Shown here: one piece after another, positions 50,847 to 59,852 of the stretch | Layout of the letters: every line of letters begins with the position of its first letter | How positions within the stretch are numbered: the stretch's first letter is position 1 | Source of the DNA: Paenibacillus sinensis | GTDB lineage: Bacteria; Bacillota; Bacilli; Paenibacillales; Paenibacillaceae | Length of the DNA stretch: 64,000 bases | NCBI RefSeq assembly: GCF_019904155.1 | Contig: NZ_JAHCMB010000148.1 | Span: 41,970-105,969, forward strand | Direction: 5' to 3' | Notes under the pieces: model-generated | What the model was told of the DNA's origin: nothing | Seen by the model: the letters and a program-made list of their open reading frames with translations, nothing else | Databases searched by the model: none | Position numbers and translations under genes: made by a program

Positions 50847-53012
50847 CTACATGACCCTTTTGAACAGCTTCTCCAGATCATAAGGCGAGAAGGAGATGAG
50901 AATCGGGCGGCCATGCGGACAGGTGTAAGGCTGGCGGCAAGCCGCGAGCCGGTCCAGCAGGCTCATCGCCTCCTGTTCGGTCTGCTTCTGGTTGGCTTTG
51001 ATCGAAGCTTTGCAGGAGCAGAGAATCGAAGATTTCTCGCGCAGCTTCGCCAGATCGATATTCCGCTCGCTAAGGACCCACTCCGCCATCTCTTCGACGA
51101 TTTCCTTCTCCTCCCCTTTGGGGAACCAATATGGGAGAGAACGCACCAGAAAAGTCTGTCCGCCAAAGTGCTCCAGATAGACGCCGGCCTGCTGGAACCA
51201 GTTCAGCCGCTCGCTGAGCTTCTGGCTCTCCGACGGCGTGAATTCCAGCGTAATCGGCAGCAGAAGTTCCTGCGAAGCCTCCGCAGGACGTCCAAACTTC
51301 TCATAGTAATACTCATAATTGACCCGTTCATGGGCGGCATGCTGGTCGATCAAATACAGCCCTTCCTCATTCTGGGCTATAATATACGTTCCGTGATGCT
51401 GACCGATATAGCTCAGCTCCGGGAACGGCGGCAGCGATGACGGGCTCTCGGGCGCAGGCGCGTACAGCTCCCGTCCCGCCTGGGGCGGCAGACTGCTGCG
51501 CCCTGCGGCAGCCGGGCCAGAAGCCCGGTAACCGCCGCCGTATGCCGAAGCATCGCGAACCCCGGGCGCGGAATTGCCGCCGGAGGAGCTGTATGGCGCT
51601 CTGTAGCTTCCGTTCTCCCGTGTCTGGAAGGCGCCGCCGGTCCCTGATGACGTAGCCGCGCGTTCAAGCAAGCCGGATGGCTCACCGGCAGCCGGAGAGT
51701 CAACCGGCCGGCTGGTCTGAGCCGAATCGGAAGCGGCGCTAATAGAGCCGGTAGAGCCGGAATACGAACCGCCGGCGCCCCTGTCATCCATCAGCTCCCG
51801 CCGGGACCCGCTTGGCAATCCGGCTGCCGGTCCGGCCGTGACATCCTGTCTTTCTGGCAGATCGAACGGTCTTCCGGCTTCGGCCCCTCTGTTGTCGGCA
51901 TTCACCGTATCTTGTGAATCAGCGGCCGCCTGCGAAACCGGTTTGGTGAACGAGAACTGCTCCTGTATAAAGGAAGTGCTGCCCTTCGGTCCAATCGTCT
52001 CTCTTCCGGGACGGGGAATAAGATTCTCTCCCAGCAGCACCTTGCGGAGCTGCTGCTCCACGAACTGATACAGCTCGTTCTCCTTGCTGAACCGTACCTC
52101 CAGCTTGGCTGGATGCACATTGACATCCACCAGGGAAGGATGCATATCAAGCTTAAGCACAAGCAGCGGATACCGGTTGATCGGCAGCAGGGTATGGTAA
52201 GCCCGCATAATGGCTGCATTGAGCCCCCCGCTGCGGATGTAACGCCCGCCGACGATCGTCGTAACCGCGTTGCGGTTGGCGCGCGTCCACTCCGGGCGGC
52301 TAATATAGCCGGAAATCCGGTAGTCGGGGTCCTCCGCCTCAACGGGAAGCATCGCCTTGGCCGCCGATGTGCCGTATACGGCTGCGATCACCTGCAGCAG
52401 ATCGCCCCCGCCCAGCGTATGCAGCAGCTGGTTGCCGTTATGGCGCAGCGTGAACGAAATCTGGGGGTAGGCAAGGGCCGTCCGGTACATGGTATCCGAG
52501 ATATGTCCGAGCTCCGTCTGGATGCTCTTCATATACTTGAGACGCGCGGGCGTATTGTAGAACAGCTCCCGGACCGTCATCTCCGTGCCTTTGCCGGAGG
52601 CTGACGGCTCGTTCGCCATCAGCTTGCCGCCTTCGATCTCAAGCAGCTGCCCTTTGCCGTCGTCCGTGCTTGCCGTAAGCAGCGACACCTTCGCCACGGC
52701 GGCGATACTTGGCAGCGCCTCGCCCCGGAAGCCGAGGCTCGTGATCTGGAACAAGTCCCGGCCATTCTCGATTTTGCTGGTGGCGTGGCGGTAAAAGGCG
52801 GTCTCGCAGTCCTCCGGGTCGATGCCGGAGCCATTGTCCTTGACCTTGATGCTCTGCAGCCCGCCTTCTTCAATGGACACCTCGATGCGGGTGCTTCCCG
52901 CATCAATAGCGTTCTCCACCAGCTCCTTGACCACTGATGCCGGACGCTCCACTACCTCGCCGGCCGCTATCTGGTTGGCAATATGCTCGTCCAGCACATG
53001 GATTCTGGCCAT
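50847..53012 (-). CDS. mutL: DNA mismatch repair endonuclease MutL
   Basis: 721 residues. N-terminal GHKL ATPase (1-330): KELVENAIDAGSTRI, VKDNGSGIDPED, TSLGFRGEALPSI. A long disordered linker (about 360-535) rich in Ser, Gly, Ala and Pro. C-terminal domain with the endonuclease motif DQHAAHERVNYE (556-567) and CPHGRP, ACRQPYT and SCKASIKANQ, so it is the nicking type as in all bacteria without MutH. Gap of 27 bases from mutS. Works with MutS and the sliding clamp. Confidence 0.97.
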   Translation of the reverse strand: MARIHVLDEHIANQIAAGEVVERPASVVKELVENAIDAGSTRIEVSIEEGGLQSIKVKDNGSGIDPEDCETAFYRHATSKIENGRDLFQITSLGFRGEALPSIAAVAKVSLLTASTDDGKGQLLEIEGGKLMANEPSASGKGTEMTVRELFYNTPARLKYMKSIQTELGHISDTMYRTALAYPQISFTLRHNGNQLLHTLGGGDLLQVIAAVYGTSAAKAMLPVEAEDPDYRISGYISRPEWTRANRNAVTTIVGGRYIRSGGLNAAIMRAYHTLLPINRYPLLVLKLDMHPSLVDVNVHPAKLEVRFSKENELYQFVEQQLRKVLLGENLIPRPGRETIGPKGSTSFIQEQFSFTKPVSQAAADSQDTVNADNRGAEAGRPFDLPERQDVTAGPAAGLPSGSRRELMDDRGAGGSYSGSTGSISAASDSAQTSRPVDSPAAGEPSGLLERAATSSGTGGAFQTRENGSYRAPYSSSGGNSAPGVRDASAYGGGYRASGPAAAGRSSLPPQAGRELYAPAPESPSSLPPFPELSYIGQHHGTYIIAQNEEGLYLIDQHAAHERVNYEYYYEKFGRPAEASQELLLPITLEFTPSESQKLSERLNWFQQAGVYLEHFGGQTFLVRSLPYWFPKGEEKEIVEEMAEWVLSERNIDLAKLREKSSILCSCKASIKANQKQTEQEAMSLLDRLAACRQPYTCPHGRPILISFSPYDLEKLFKRVM

Positions 53013-53039
53013 TTCCGGACCGCCTCTCTTCCTCTCAAA

Positions 53040-55922
53040 TCATGATTTCACACGAATTTTCATTTTCAATTCGTTCAACAGCTGCATCGCCTGCAGCGGC
53101 GTCATGTTCATCAGGTCCGCCGCTCCGACGGCAGCCATAATATCATCCGCAACCGTATGGTCGCGCTGTCCGGCTCCCTTGCGGCCGCGCCGCGGCTCCT
53201 CGTCACCGAAGATCGAGAGCTGAACCACTTCGCCACTCTGCTCGCTGCCGAGATCGGAATCGGGAGCAGACGAATGAGACGAATGGTATGCATTCCGGGA
53301 CGACGGCTCCGGCGTCCGTGATTCATTACCCTTGGAGGGACTAGCATCCGGCAGCGCGCCCTGAGCCGCCAATGCGCCTGAACTTCCGGTCCGTGCAGCG
53401 CCAATCGGCTCTAGTGAAGAAGAAGCGGCAGCCGACCCTGCGTCTCCCTCCGAGACGATTCCCGCAGCCGCTTCACGGATCGCAGTCTCACCGACTGAGA
53501 TTCCAGACCTGCTCTGAATTCCGCCAGCGGGAGAGGCCTGTCCCATATCTTGAAGAAGACCATAGGCCCGGTCGATGATGCTGCCCGGCAGGCCGGCAAG
53601 CCGCGCGCAGTAGATTCCGTAACTGCTGTCCGCCGCACCCGGTATCAGCTTCCGCAGGAAATGAACCTTGTCTCCGCTCTCCTGAACAGCCATGGAATAG
53701 TTCCGCAGCCCTTCCAGCATTTCTTCCAGATGGGCCAGCTCATGAAAATGCGTCGATACCAGCGCCTTACAACCGATCACATCATGTACATATTCGATGA
53801 CCGCCTGGGCAATTGCCATGCCCTCGCCCGTGGAGGTGCCCCGGCCCAGCTCGTCGATGATAATAAGGCTGCGCGGCGTCGCCTGCTCCGTCATCAGCTG
53901 GATGTCGGCCATCTCGACCATGAACGTGCTCTGGCCGCCGATCAGATCGTCTGCGGCACCGATCCGCGTGAATACCCGGTCGATCACCGGAATTTCCGCC
54001 TTGTCGGCAGGCACGAAGCAGCCGATTTGCGCCAGAATGCAGATAAGGGCGACCTGGCGCATGTAGGTGCTTTTTCCCGCCATGTTCGGACCGGTAATGA
54101 GCAGGATACGGCCGCTTTGCTTCGATAGAGTACTGCTGTTCGCAATGAATGAGGTATCCTTCAGAACCGCTTCAACAACCGGATGGCGTCCGCCTTCGAC
54201 ATGCAGATCATAGCCATCGGTCAGCGTCGGCTTCACGAACCGCTGCTCGGCGCTGACAGCAGCCAGACTCTGGTACACGTCAATCTCCGCAACCTTCTCT
54301 GCAAGACTCTGAAGCCTTGGAATTTGTGTGCACAGCCGGTCTCTCAGCTCGGTGAACAGCGTATACTCCAGGTCCGTCATCTTGTCCTGGGCTTCAAGGA
54401 TCAGCGCTTCCTTCTCCTTCAGCTCCGGTGTGACGAACCGCTCCGCGTTCGCCAGCGTCTGCTTGCGCTCATACCGTCCTTCCGGAAGAACGGACAGGTT
54501 GCTGCGCGTAATTTCTATATAATAGCCGAATACCTTGTTGTAGCCGATCTTCAGCGACTTGATGCCGGTTGCCTGCCGCTCCTTCGCTTCCAGCTCGGCA
54601 ATCCAGCGTTTGCCGCTGCTGCCGGCCTCCCGGAGGTCGTCAAGCCGCTCATGATAGCCCGGCCGGATAATGCCGCCGTCCCGAACAGATACCGGCGGAT
54701 CTTCGATGATCGCCTTCTCGATGTCCTCCCGCAGGTCGGCGCATTCGTCAATGGCTTCCCCCAGCTCCCTAAGTGTGGAAGAAGCGGAGGCGAGACACAG
54801 CTCTTTAAGCGCGGGAATCTGCGCCAGGGACAGCTTCAGCGCGTTCAAATCACGGCCGTTGGCGCTGCCGTAAGCCACCCGGCCCGTCAGCCGTTCCAAA
54901 TCATAGATTTCCTTCAGAGCGAGCCGCAGGTCCTCCCGCAGAATGAACTGATTGTACAGATGTTCCACAGCCTCAAGACGCCGTTCGATCTGGTGCCGCT
55001 GCAGCAGCGGCTTGTCGATTCGCCGCCGCAGCAGCCGCGCGCCCATCGAGGTCTCCGTGCGGTCCAGCAGCCAGAGCAGCGAGCCCTTCTTGGAGCGTTC
55101 CCGGACCGTCTCGGTCAGCTCCAGATTCCGCCGCGTGAAGGGATCGAGAATCATGAAGTTGCCCGGTTCATATGAGGAAATATGACTGAGCTGTCCCAGC
55201 GAACGCCGCTGGGTCTCATTCAGATATGAGATCAGAATCGAAAGGCATTGCGCGCGTTCCTGTTCCAGCCGCGCCCAGGCGGCCTCACCGAACTGTTCGC
55301 GCGCTTTCGGCTCATCCTTCTTCTCCCAAGGTGTATAGACAACCGGCTTGGCGCCGGGGAGCGACTCGCCCTGAAGTCGTTCCAGCAGCTTCGCATCCCC
55401 GATCATTTCGGCTGGCTCGTAAGTGCCGATTTCGCCGCGAAGCCCCTCTTCGCTCGCAGGCGAAGAAGTGACATAGAGCTCGCCGGTCGTTAAATCACAG
55501 GCAGCCAGCGCCGTCATGCCATCCAGCTCGGTGACGCATACGAGGTAATTGTTGCTCTTGTCGGCCAGCGTCCGGCCTTCCATCACCGTACCGGGCGTCA
55601 CGACCCGGACGATATCCCGCCGGACCATGCCTTTTGTTGTCGCCGGATCGTCAAGCTGCTCGCAAATGGCGACCTTGTAGCCCTTCTCGATCAGGCGCTG
55701 GATATAACCCTCAGCCGAATGATAAGGCACGCCGCACATCGGAATGCGCTCGTCGCCTCCTCCTTCGCGGCCGGTCAATGTAATTTCCAGCTCTTTGGAT
55801 GCCAGCAGAGCGTCGTCAAAGAACATTTCATAGAAATCGCCCAGCCGGAAAAAAAGGAAGGCATCCTTCGCCCCTTCCTTTACCTTCAAATACTGTTCGA
55901 TCATCGGTGTATATTTTGCCAT
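53040..55922 (-). CDS. mutS: DNA mismatch repair protein MutS, with expanded C-terminal linker
   Basis: 960 residues, about 60-100 longer than usual. Mismatch domain start FFRLGDFYEMFFDDA (Phe-x-Glu), clamp and lever domains, then the ATPase: LLITGPNMAGKSTYMRQVAL, LIIIDELGRGTSTGEGMAIA, ALVSTHFHELAHLEE. The extra length is between about 800 and 900, a Ser/Gly/Ala/Pro-rich stretch, followed by the sliding-clamp motif QLSIF (901-905). ATG at 55920-55922 with TGGAGGT; the longer frame has no such site. A TG-extended TATAAT lies upstream at 55958. Confidence 0.96.
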   Translation of the reverse strand: MAKYTPMIEQYLKVKEGAKDAFLFFRLGDFYEMFFDDALLASKELEITLTGREGGGDERIPMCGVPYHSAEGYIQRLIEKGYKVAICEQLDDPATTKGMVRRDIVRVVTPGTVMEGRTLADKSNNYLVCVTELDGMTALAACDLTTGELYVTSSPASEEGLRGEIGTYEPAEMIGDAKLLERLQGESLPGAKPVVYTPWEKKDEPKAREQFGEAAWARLEQERAQCLSILISYLNETQRRSLGQLSHISSYEPGNFMILDPFTRRNLELTETVRERSKKGSLLWLLDRTETSMGARLLRRRIDKPLLQRHQIERRLEAVEHLYNQFILREDLRLALKEIYDLERLTGRVAYGSANGRDLNALKLSLAQIPALKELCLASASSTLRELGEAIDECADLREDIEKAIIEDPPVSVRDGGIIRPGYHERLDDLREAGSSGKRWIAELEAKERQATGIKSLKIGYNKVFGYYIEITRSNLSVLPEGRYERKQTLANAERFVTPELKEKEALILEAQDKMTDLEYTLFTELRDRLCTQIPRLQSLAEKVAEIDVYQSLAAVSAEQRFVKPTLTDGYDLHVEGGRHPVVEAVLKDTSFIANSSTLSKQSGRILLITGPNMAGKSTYMRQVALICILAQIGCFVPADKAEIPVIDRVFTRIGAADDLIGGQSTFMVEMADIQLMTEQATPRSLIIIDELGRGTSTGEGMAIAQAVIEYVHDVIGCKALVSTHFHELAHLEEMLEGLRNYSMAVQESGDKVHFLRKLIPGAADSSYGIYCARLAGLPGSIIDRAYGLLQDMGQASPAGGIQSRSGISVGETAIREAAAGIVSEGDAGSAAASSSLEPIGAARTGSSGALAAQGALPDASPSKGNESRTPEPSSRNAYHSSHSSAPDSDLGSEQSGEVVQLSIFGDEEPRRGRKGAGQRDHTVADDIMAAVGAADLMNMTPLQAMQLLNELKMKIRVKS

Positions 55923-55957
55923 CGGGTACCTCCAGGCCATTACATGCTTATCTGCTC

Positions 55958-55966
55958 ATTATAACA
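55958..55966 (-). promoter_or_regulatory. Extended -10 promoter upstream of mutS
   Basis: TGTTATAAT on the minus strand, about 35 bases before the mutS start; no good -35. Confidence 0.5.
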
Positions 55967-56027
55967 GAACTTCCCGGACAGGGGGAATCCGAAAGCGAAA
56001 CAAATGTTCTTCTTGTTCATGCCACAA

Positions 56028-56058
56028 CAAAGCGAACCCGCTCGCTAGGCGGGTCCGC
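56028..56058 (-). terminator. Probable terminator downstream of the amidoligase-like gene
   Basis: GCGGACCCGC and GCGGGTTCGC arms with TAGC-type loop, then TTTGTT on the minus strand. Confidence 0.6.
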
Positions 56059-56188
56059 ATCTGTTCTTCTGTAACCGTCTCTCTTTCAAACAAGCGTCGT
56101 GAACGAAACGTCGCAGCGTTTATCAAAAGATCAATACACAGATTGTACACGTCCAAGCTGCCAGTCTTAACCAAGCGGCGGTAAAACC

Positions 56189-57616
56189 CTAGCGCGACGG
56201 GCTGAATATACTCTCCGCGCTCCGGTCAAGGTCCTTCACCCGGTCGAATTCGAGGCGCCACAGTTCCCGGATGTTCCGGGACTCCTCCCACCGCCGGCCC
56301 TCCTCGACCATCCGGAGCAGCGGCTCCGCATCCCCGCGGAGCCCGGCGTATTCCGGCAGCGTCCGCAGCTGCCGGATCAGCGGAGCCGCTGCTGCGCGCA
56401 GCGTCTTCCTGCCGCCGCCGTAATAGGCGGCGTGCACCGGCTCGCGGTCCAGCGGCCGCAGCGGCAGGGCCTCATACCGGCTCACAATGAGGTGAGCCAG
56501 CGCGATCACTCCCCGGGCGATGTCCGGGGAGACCAGGAAGCTCGGCAGGGTCCGGTACTCGAAGCCGCCATGCGGCTGGAGCCGGAAATCGCCGAGCGTC
56601 CCGTAGCGGGGACGGCGGCCGGAGGCGCGCTCGTCCTCCAGCAGTGCAACCGGCAGCGCGAGATAGTTATCGAGCGCGCGCAGCAGCGGCGCCGTCAGCA
56701 CGACGCCGCTGAAGTGCAAATGCCCGCCGAGGGCCCAGCCCCTCAGCGGCATCCCCCCGGCCCGCCAGCCGATGCCGGGGCCGGGAATGAGCCGGTCCGC
56801 GAGCATCGCCGCGGACCGCAGCTGCGCCATCAGCGCGCGCGGCGCGGCGCGCGGGCCGGGGCGCAGCTCGGCGACCGGGAACACGCCGCGCGTTCCCGGG
56901 GGACCGGCGTCGCAGCCTGCCGCGCCGCCCAGGGGCAGATGCCGCGACGCAGGGACGACGCGGCCGGTGTCCTCCCGGAGCAGGATGAACTCCGGGTCCA
57001 TGCCCATCAGCAGGTCCGGCCGATTTGGACCCTCCCCTGCCAGCGCCAGGCGCAGAGCTTCATCCGCCTGGCGGTAAGGTTCGGGTAATGCCCGGCCCTT
57101 CGCTGAGACGAGAGGAGAAATGCCTGTCACGGTGTAGTGGCCCTCGCCACCGGCGGTAATGAGAACCTCCCCGCTATCCAGCCCGAGGCCGTACAAGGCT
57201 TTGACGGCAAGGCTGCCGAGCCGTTTGAACAACCTGCCCCGTTCCCCTGTAACTGTAACAGCCGGTGTGTCTTCCTCTGTGCCCGGGCTTGGGACACCGC
57301 GAGACGAGAGTGTAGGCTGTCCCCATATCGATTGAAAGGACATGCGGTCCATTCCCGTTCCAAGAAGTGCCGTTCCGAGCGGCTGCAGGTTGAAGACCGC
57401 AGTTCGATACCGCTGGCGAAAGATATCCTCCCTATGGGATTCCTTAGCCCGGTCCTGCCGAACTCGCTCTTCCCCGGCCGCACCCGACATCCGGCGGTTA
57501 CCCTTCGACCGCGAACCGCCTGCCGAGACGAATTCGGCATGAATCCCCGCCCTCTGCAGCCGCCGTTCCCGGCCCCCGGGCGACAGCGAGAGGTATACGT
57601 CCAGTCCTTCGTTCAT
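56189..57616 (-). CDS. Amidoligase-like (COOH-NH2 ligase, ATP-grasp/GCS-fold) protein
   Basis: 475 residues, very GC-rich in the centre. From about residue 195 the sequence shows the landmarks of the phage-type COOH-NH2 ligase family related to gamma-glutamylcysteine synthetase: LLMGMDPEFILLREDTGRVV, PVAELRPGPRAAPRAL (Mg-binding ELR), GGHLHFSGVVL (GxHxH), FEYRTLPSFLVSPDIA. These proteins are predicted to form amide bonds with peptides or amino acids. The first 190 residues are not recognised and include basic, Ser-rich sequence. ATG at 57614-57616 with GGGGGAG. It lies between cotE (terminated) and mutS, so a role in spore coat or wall modification is a reasonable guess, not shown. Confidence 0.75.
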   Translation of the reverse strand: MNEGLDVYLSLSPGGRERRLQRAGIHAEFVSAGGSRSKGNRRMSGAAGEERVRQDRAKESHREDIFRQRYRTAVFNLQPLGTALLGTGMDRMSFQSIWGQPTLSSRGVPSPGTEEDTPAVTVTGERGRLFKRLGSLAVKALYGLGLDSGEVLITAGGEGHYTVTGISPLVSAKGRALPEPYRQADEALRLALAGEGPNRPDLLMGMDPEFILLREDTGRVVPASRHLPLGGAAGCDAGPPGTRGVFPVAELRPGPRAAPRALMAQLRSAAMLADRLIPGPGIGWRAGGMPLRGWALGGHLHFSGVVLTAPLLRALDNYLALPVALLEDERASGRRPRYGTLGDFRLQPHGGFEYRTLPSFLVSPDIARGVIALAHLIVSRYEALPLRPLDREPVHAAYYGGGRKTLRAAAAPLIRQLRTLPEYAGLRGDAEPLLRMVEEGRRWEESRNIRELWRLEFDRVKDLDRSAESIFSPSR

Positions 57617-57723
57617 CCCGTCTCCCCCATGCAGAAAATATACGGAAGCTGCTTTTGCGAATAAGGCCATCTTCTTCGGCGGGCAGCTGCCCAAAATAGA
57701 CAGGCCCAGTCCGAAAATTATTC

Positions 57724-57747
57724 AAAAAAAGGAGGGCATCCGCCCTC
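57724..57747 (-). terminator. Terminator of cotE
   Basis: GAGGGC GGAT GCCCTCC followed by seven T residues on the minus strand; separates cotE from the amidoligase-like gene. Confidence 0.9.
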
Positions 57748-57856
57748 TACGTCCCCGCTCCCGGTTCATATGATACTGCATATCCGTTTCCGCTCTCGCC
57801 GGCACGGAGATACCCGTACCGGGCAGCGGGAGACGCCGGCGGGCGTCAAAGCCGTC

Positions 57857-58414
57857 TTACAGCTCATCGTCCAGCGCGTCGGGGTCCAGATCCTCATAGT
57901 CGAAGCCTTCGGACTCGTAGTCGTAGTCCTTGTCTTCCGGGTCGCTCTCGGCATCACTGACGTATACGCGGAGCTTCGTCTCCGCGACCAATTCGGCCTC
58001 GAATTCCCGTTCGACCCGAATTGTGACACTGCCGCCTCCCGAGGTTACACCCGCTTCTACACAGTTCGGTTCCTGCGTTGCGTCCGCAGATACCTCGACG
58101 GTGGAAGCCCGGTGTTTCGGATCGAGATAGGAGAGCGGAATTGGCTCCACATAGGAGACCGTCTCCTTCGCTACCTCGGTCTGTTTGTTCTTGTCATACG
58201 AATACCAGATGTTGATATCGTAAGTACCGATCACCTCGATTCCGTTTCCGGCGGCAACCGCTTCGTACTGGTGGTTGATAATCCAAGCCCCCAAAATACT
58301 CGTCGGATGATGTGGCGGAGTTACGGTATGGGTTACGGTGGAGAACTTACGACCCTTGCCGCAAATCGCTTTCGTAATGATCTCCCTTGTTTGGCGTTTA
58401 TGGCCTAATGACAT
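57857..58414 (-). CDS. cotE: Outer spore coat protein CotE
   Basis: Morphogenetic protein on which the outer coat is built; made in the mother cell. 185 residues. REIITKAICGKGRKFSTVTH, PTSILGAWIINHQYEA and VIGTYDINIWYSYDKNKQTE are characteristic. The acidic C-terminal tail (YDYESEGFDYEDLDPDALDD) is the region that recruits other coat proteins. GGAGGAGG precedes the ATG. Next to mutS as in Bacillus, apart from the inserted amidoligase-like gene. Confidence 0.95.
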   Translation of the reverse strand: MSLGHKRQTREIITKAICGKGRKFSTVTHTVTPPHHPTSILGAWIINHQYEAVAAGNGIEVIGTYDINIWYSYDKNKQTEVAKETVSYVEPIPLSYLDPKHRASTVEVSADATQEPNCVEAGVTSGGGSVTIRVEREFEAELVAETKLRVYVSDAESDPEDKDYDYESEGFDYEDLDPDALDDEL

Positions 58415-58448
58415 CTTTGAACCTCCTCCATACAATCATTCACTATGA

Positions 58449-58478
58449 AGTGTATGCAGGGCAAAGGCCTAGAGTGAC
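58449..58478 (-). promoter_or_regulatory. Possible sigma-E/sigma-K promoter of cotE
   Basis: GTCAC (58478-58474), 17-base spacer, CATACACT (58456-58449) on the minus strand, about 35 bases before the start. The -10 is a full match to the CATA-N3-T pattern. B. subtilis cotE is known to use both sigma-E and sigma-K. Confidence 0.55.
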
Positions 58479-58603
58479 AACTATTTTTGGATAAGTTCGA
58501 GAAGTCACTCAAACCCTTGCCGTTCAAGGAAAAAGCAGCGGTAGCGCTGTGCCCGGGAGGGGGAAATTCGTTATCCCGCTGCTTCTCATTTCTGCCAGAC
58601 CGC

Positions 58604-58648
58604 GAGGAAGGCCGCTCTTTCCCTGTACAGGAAAAAGCGGCCTTCCTC
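58604..58648. terminator. Large hairpin downstream of the exporter gene
   Basis: GAGGAAGGCCGCT(C)TTTCC and GGAAAAAGCGGCCTTCCTC form an almost perfect 19-bp stem with a short loop. It can act on both strands. Confidence 0.7.
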
Positions 58649-58691
58649 TTGTCAGCCGATTATTAATAGATAATGAAGACGGGGCTTACGC

Positions 58692-59678
58692 CTACCGGCT
58701 CCCCGCATTCTCCGCAGCGGTCTGCCGGCCGGAAGCGATGGGGGCCTTATACTGCTTCGCGATCTTCAAATAGAGCGCCAGCTCCCGGCAGAGCTGGAGG
58801 ATGGCGGAGCGGACCTCGAATTCCTCCCGCGAGGAGGGCAGGGTCATTTCCTTGAAGCTTTCCTCAAGCTCGGTCAACAGGCCCTCCGTCCTTCCTGTAT
58901 ACCCCTCGTTAAGCACATCCTGGCTCAGCTGCTCGAACAGCTCGGCGACCATTTTGCCATGAGGCAGATGCTGATACACCTGCGAGAGCAGCTGCAGCAT
59001 ATTCTGGATGGATTCGAGCTGCTCCTTCCGCATATAGAAGTAGACATTCCATGCCTCATCCGGATGAATGACGCTGTTCTCCATTTCCCGGGCCGCAGCC
59101 GTCAGACCGCGCTGAATCGTGCTTCCCGCCTGAATCAGCTCCTTGCCGTCCCATACGTACTGCGGGTCCCGCAGTGATTTGGCGAACTGCCGGAATATTA
59201 CGGAGAACATACCGTCCACTTCTTTGCGGATTCCGTACATCATCTGATCCGATTTAGGCATATAGATCAGGTTGCAGAGTCCGGCCGATCCTAGGCCAAT
59301 AATGAGCAGTTCCACCTGTTGGAGGATGATTCCAAAGTTCAGCTCAGCTTGTCCGAACACGCGAAACACGATAACGGAGCTTGTCACGATGCCTTCCTTG
59401 AAGCCTGAACGGACGATAAGCGGAAACCCCAGCAGAACGAACAGGCCGAGGACCCAGTATTCGAAGCCGAATATTGCAAAAAGAGCGCAGCCGATCAGCA
59501 GCCCGACCAGCGAGGCGATAAAACGCGCCGTTATCGTCCGAAGACTCCGCTTTCTCGTCACCTCCACGCCCAGAATGGCCAGCAGCCCGGCGCTCTGCGC
59601 ATTCGGAATGTGAACAGCTGCAGCCAGAAGAACAGACAGCAGCGTCGCCGCCGCCGTCTTGATGATGCGAAATCCCAT
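58692..59678 (-). CDS. Aromatic acid exporter family membrane protein
   Basis: 328 residues. The N-terminal half has four to five transmembrane helices (IIKTAAATLLSVLLAAAV, FIASLVGLLIGCALFAIFG, YWVLGLFVLLGFPLIV, VELLIIGLGSAGLCNLIYMP), the ArAE_1 layout; the C-terminal half (150-320) is cytosolic and helical, with DPQYVWDGKELIQAG and AWNVYFYMRKEQLESIQNML typical of the C-terminal ArAE domain. Substrate unproven. Divergent promoter region of the following transporter is 170 bases away, on the same strand. Confidence 0.88.
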   Translation of the reverse strand: MGFRIIKTAAATLLSVLLAAAVHIPNAQSAGLLAILGVEVTRKRSLRTITARFIASLVGLLIGCALFAIFGFEYWVLGLFVLLGFPLIVRSGFKEGIVTSSVIVFRVFGQAELNFGIILQQVELLIIGLGSAGLCNLIYMPKSDQMMYGIRKEVDGMFSVIFRQFAKSLRDPQYVWDGKELIQAGSTIQRGLTAAAREMENSVIHPDEAWNVYFYMRKEQLESIQNMLQLLSQVYQHLPHGKMVAELFEQLSQDVLNEGYTGRTEGLLTELEESFKEMTLPSSREEFEVRSAILQLCRELALYLKIAKQYKAPIASGRQTAAENAGSR

Positions 59679-59852
59679 GAATAATACCCCGCCTTGTCAC
59701 TTTTTCGATCCGTACCGGATGTTGGAACGTCCTTTCGATCAAGATCATGGTACTTGATTTTCAGAAAAGTCACAATACTTGACGCAAAGCGGACCCGGCG
59801 TAACCGGAACAAGAATGGATTTCGCTTCTTATTAAGGCCCGAAATACTCGGA

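Noticed and set aside
55959..56174. 71-residue minus-strand frame upstream of mutS
   Set aside because: TTG start without ribosome site; contains a GC-rich hairpin terminator and the extended -10 of mutS.
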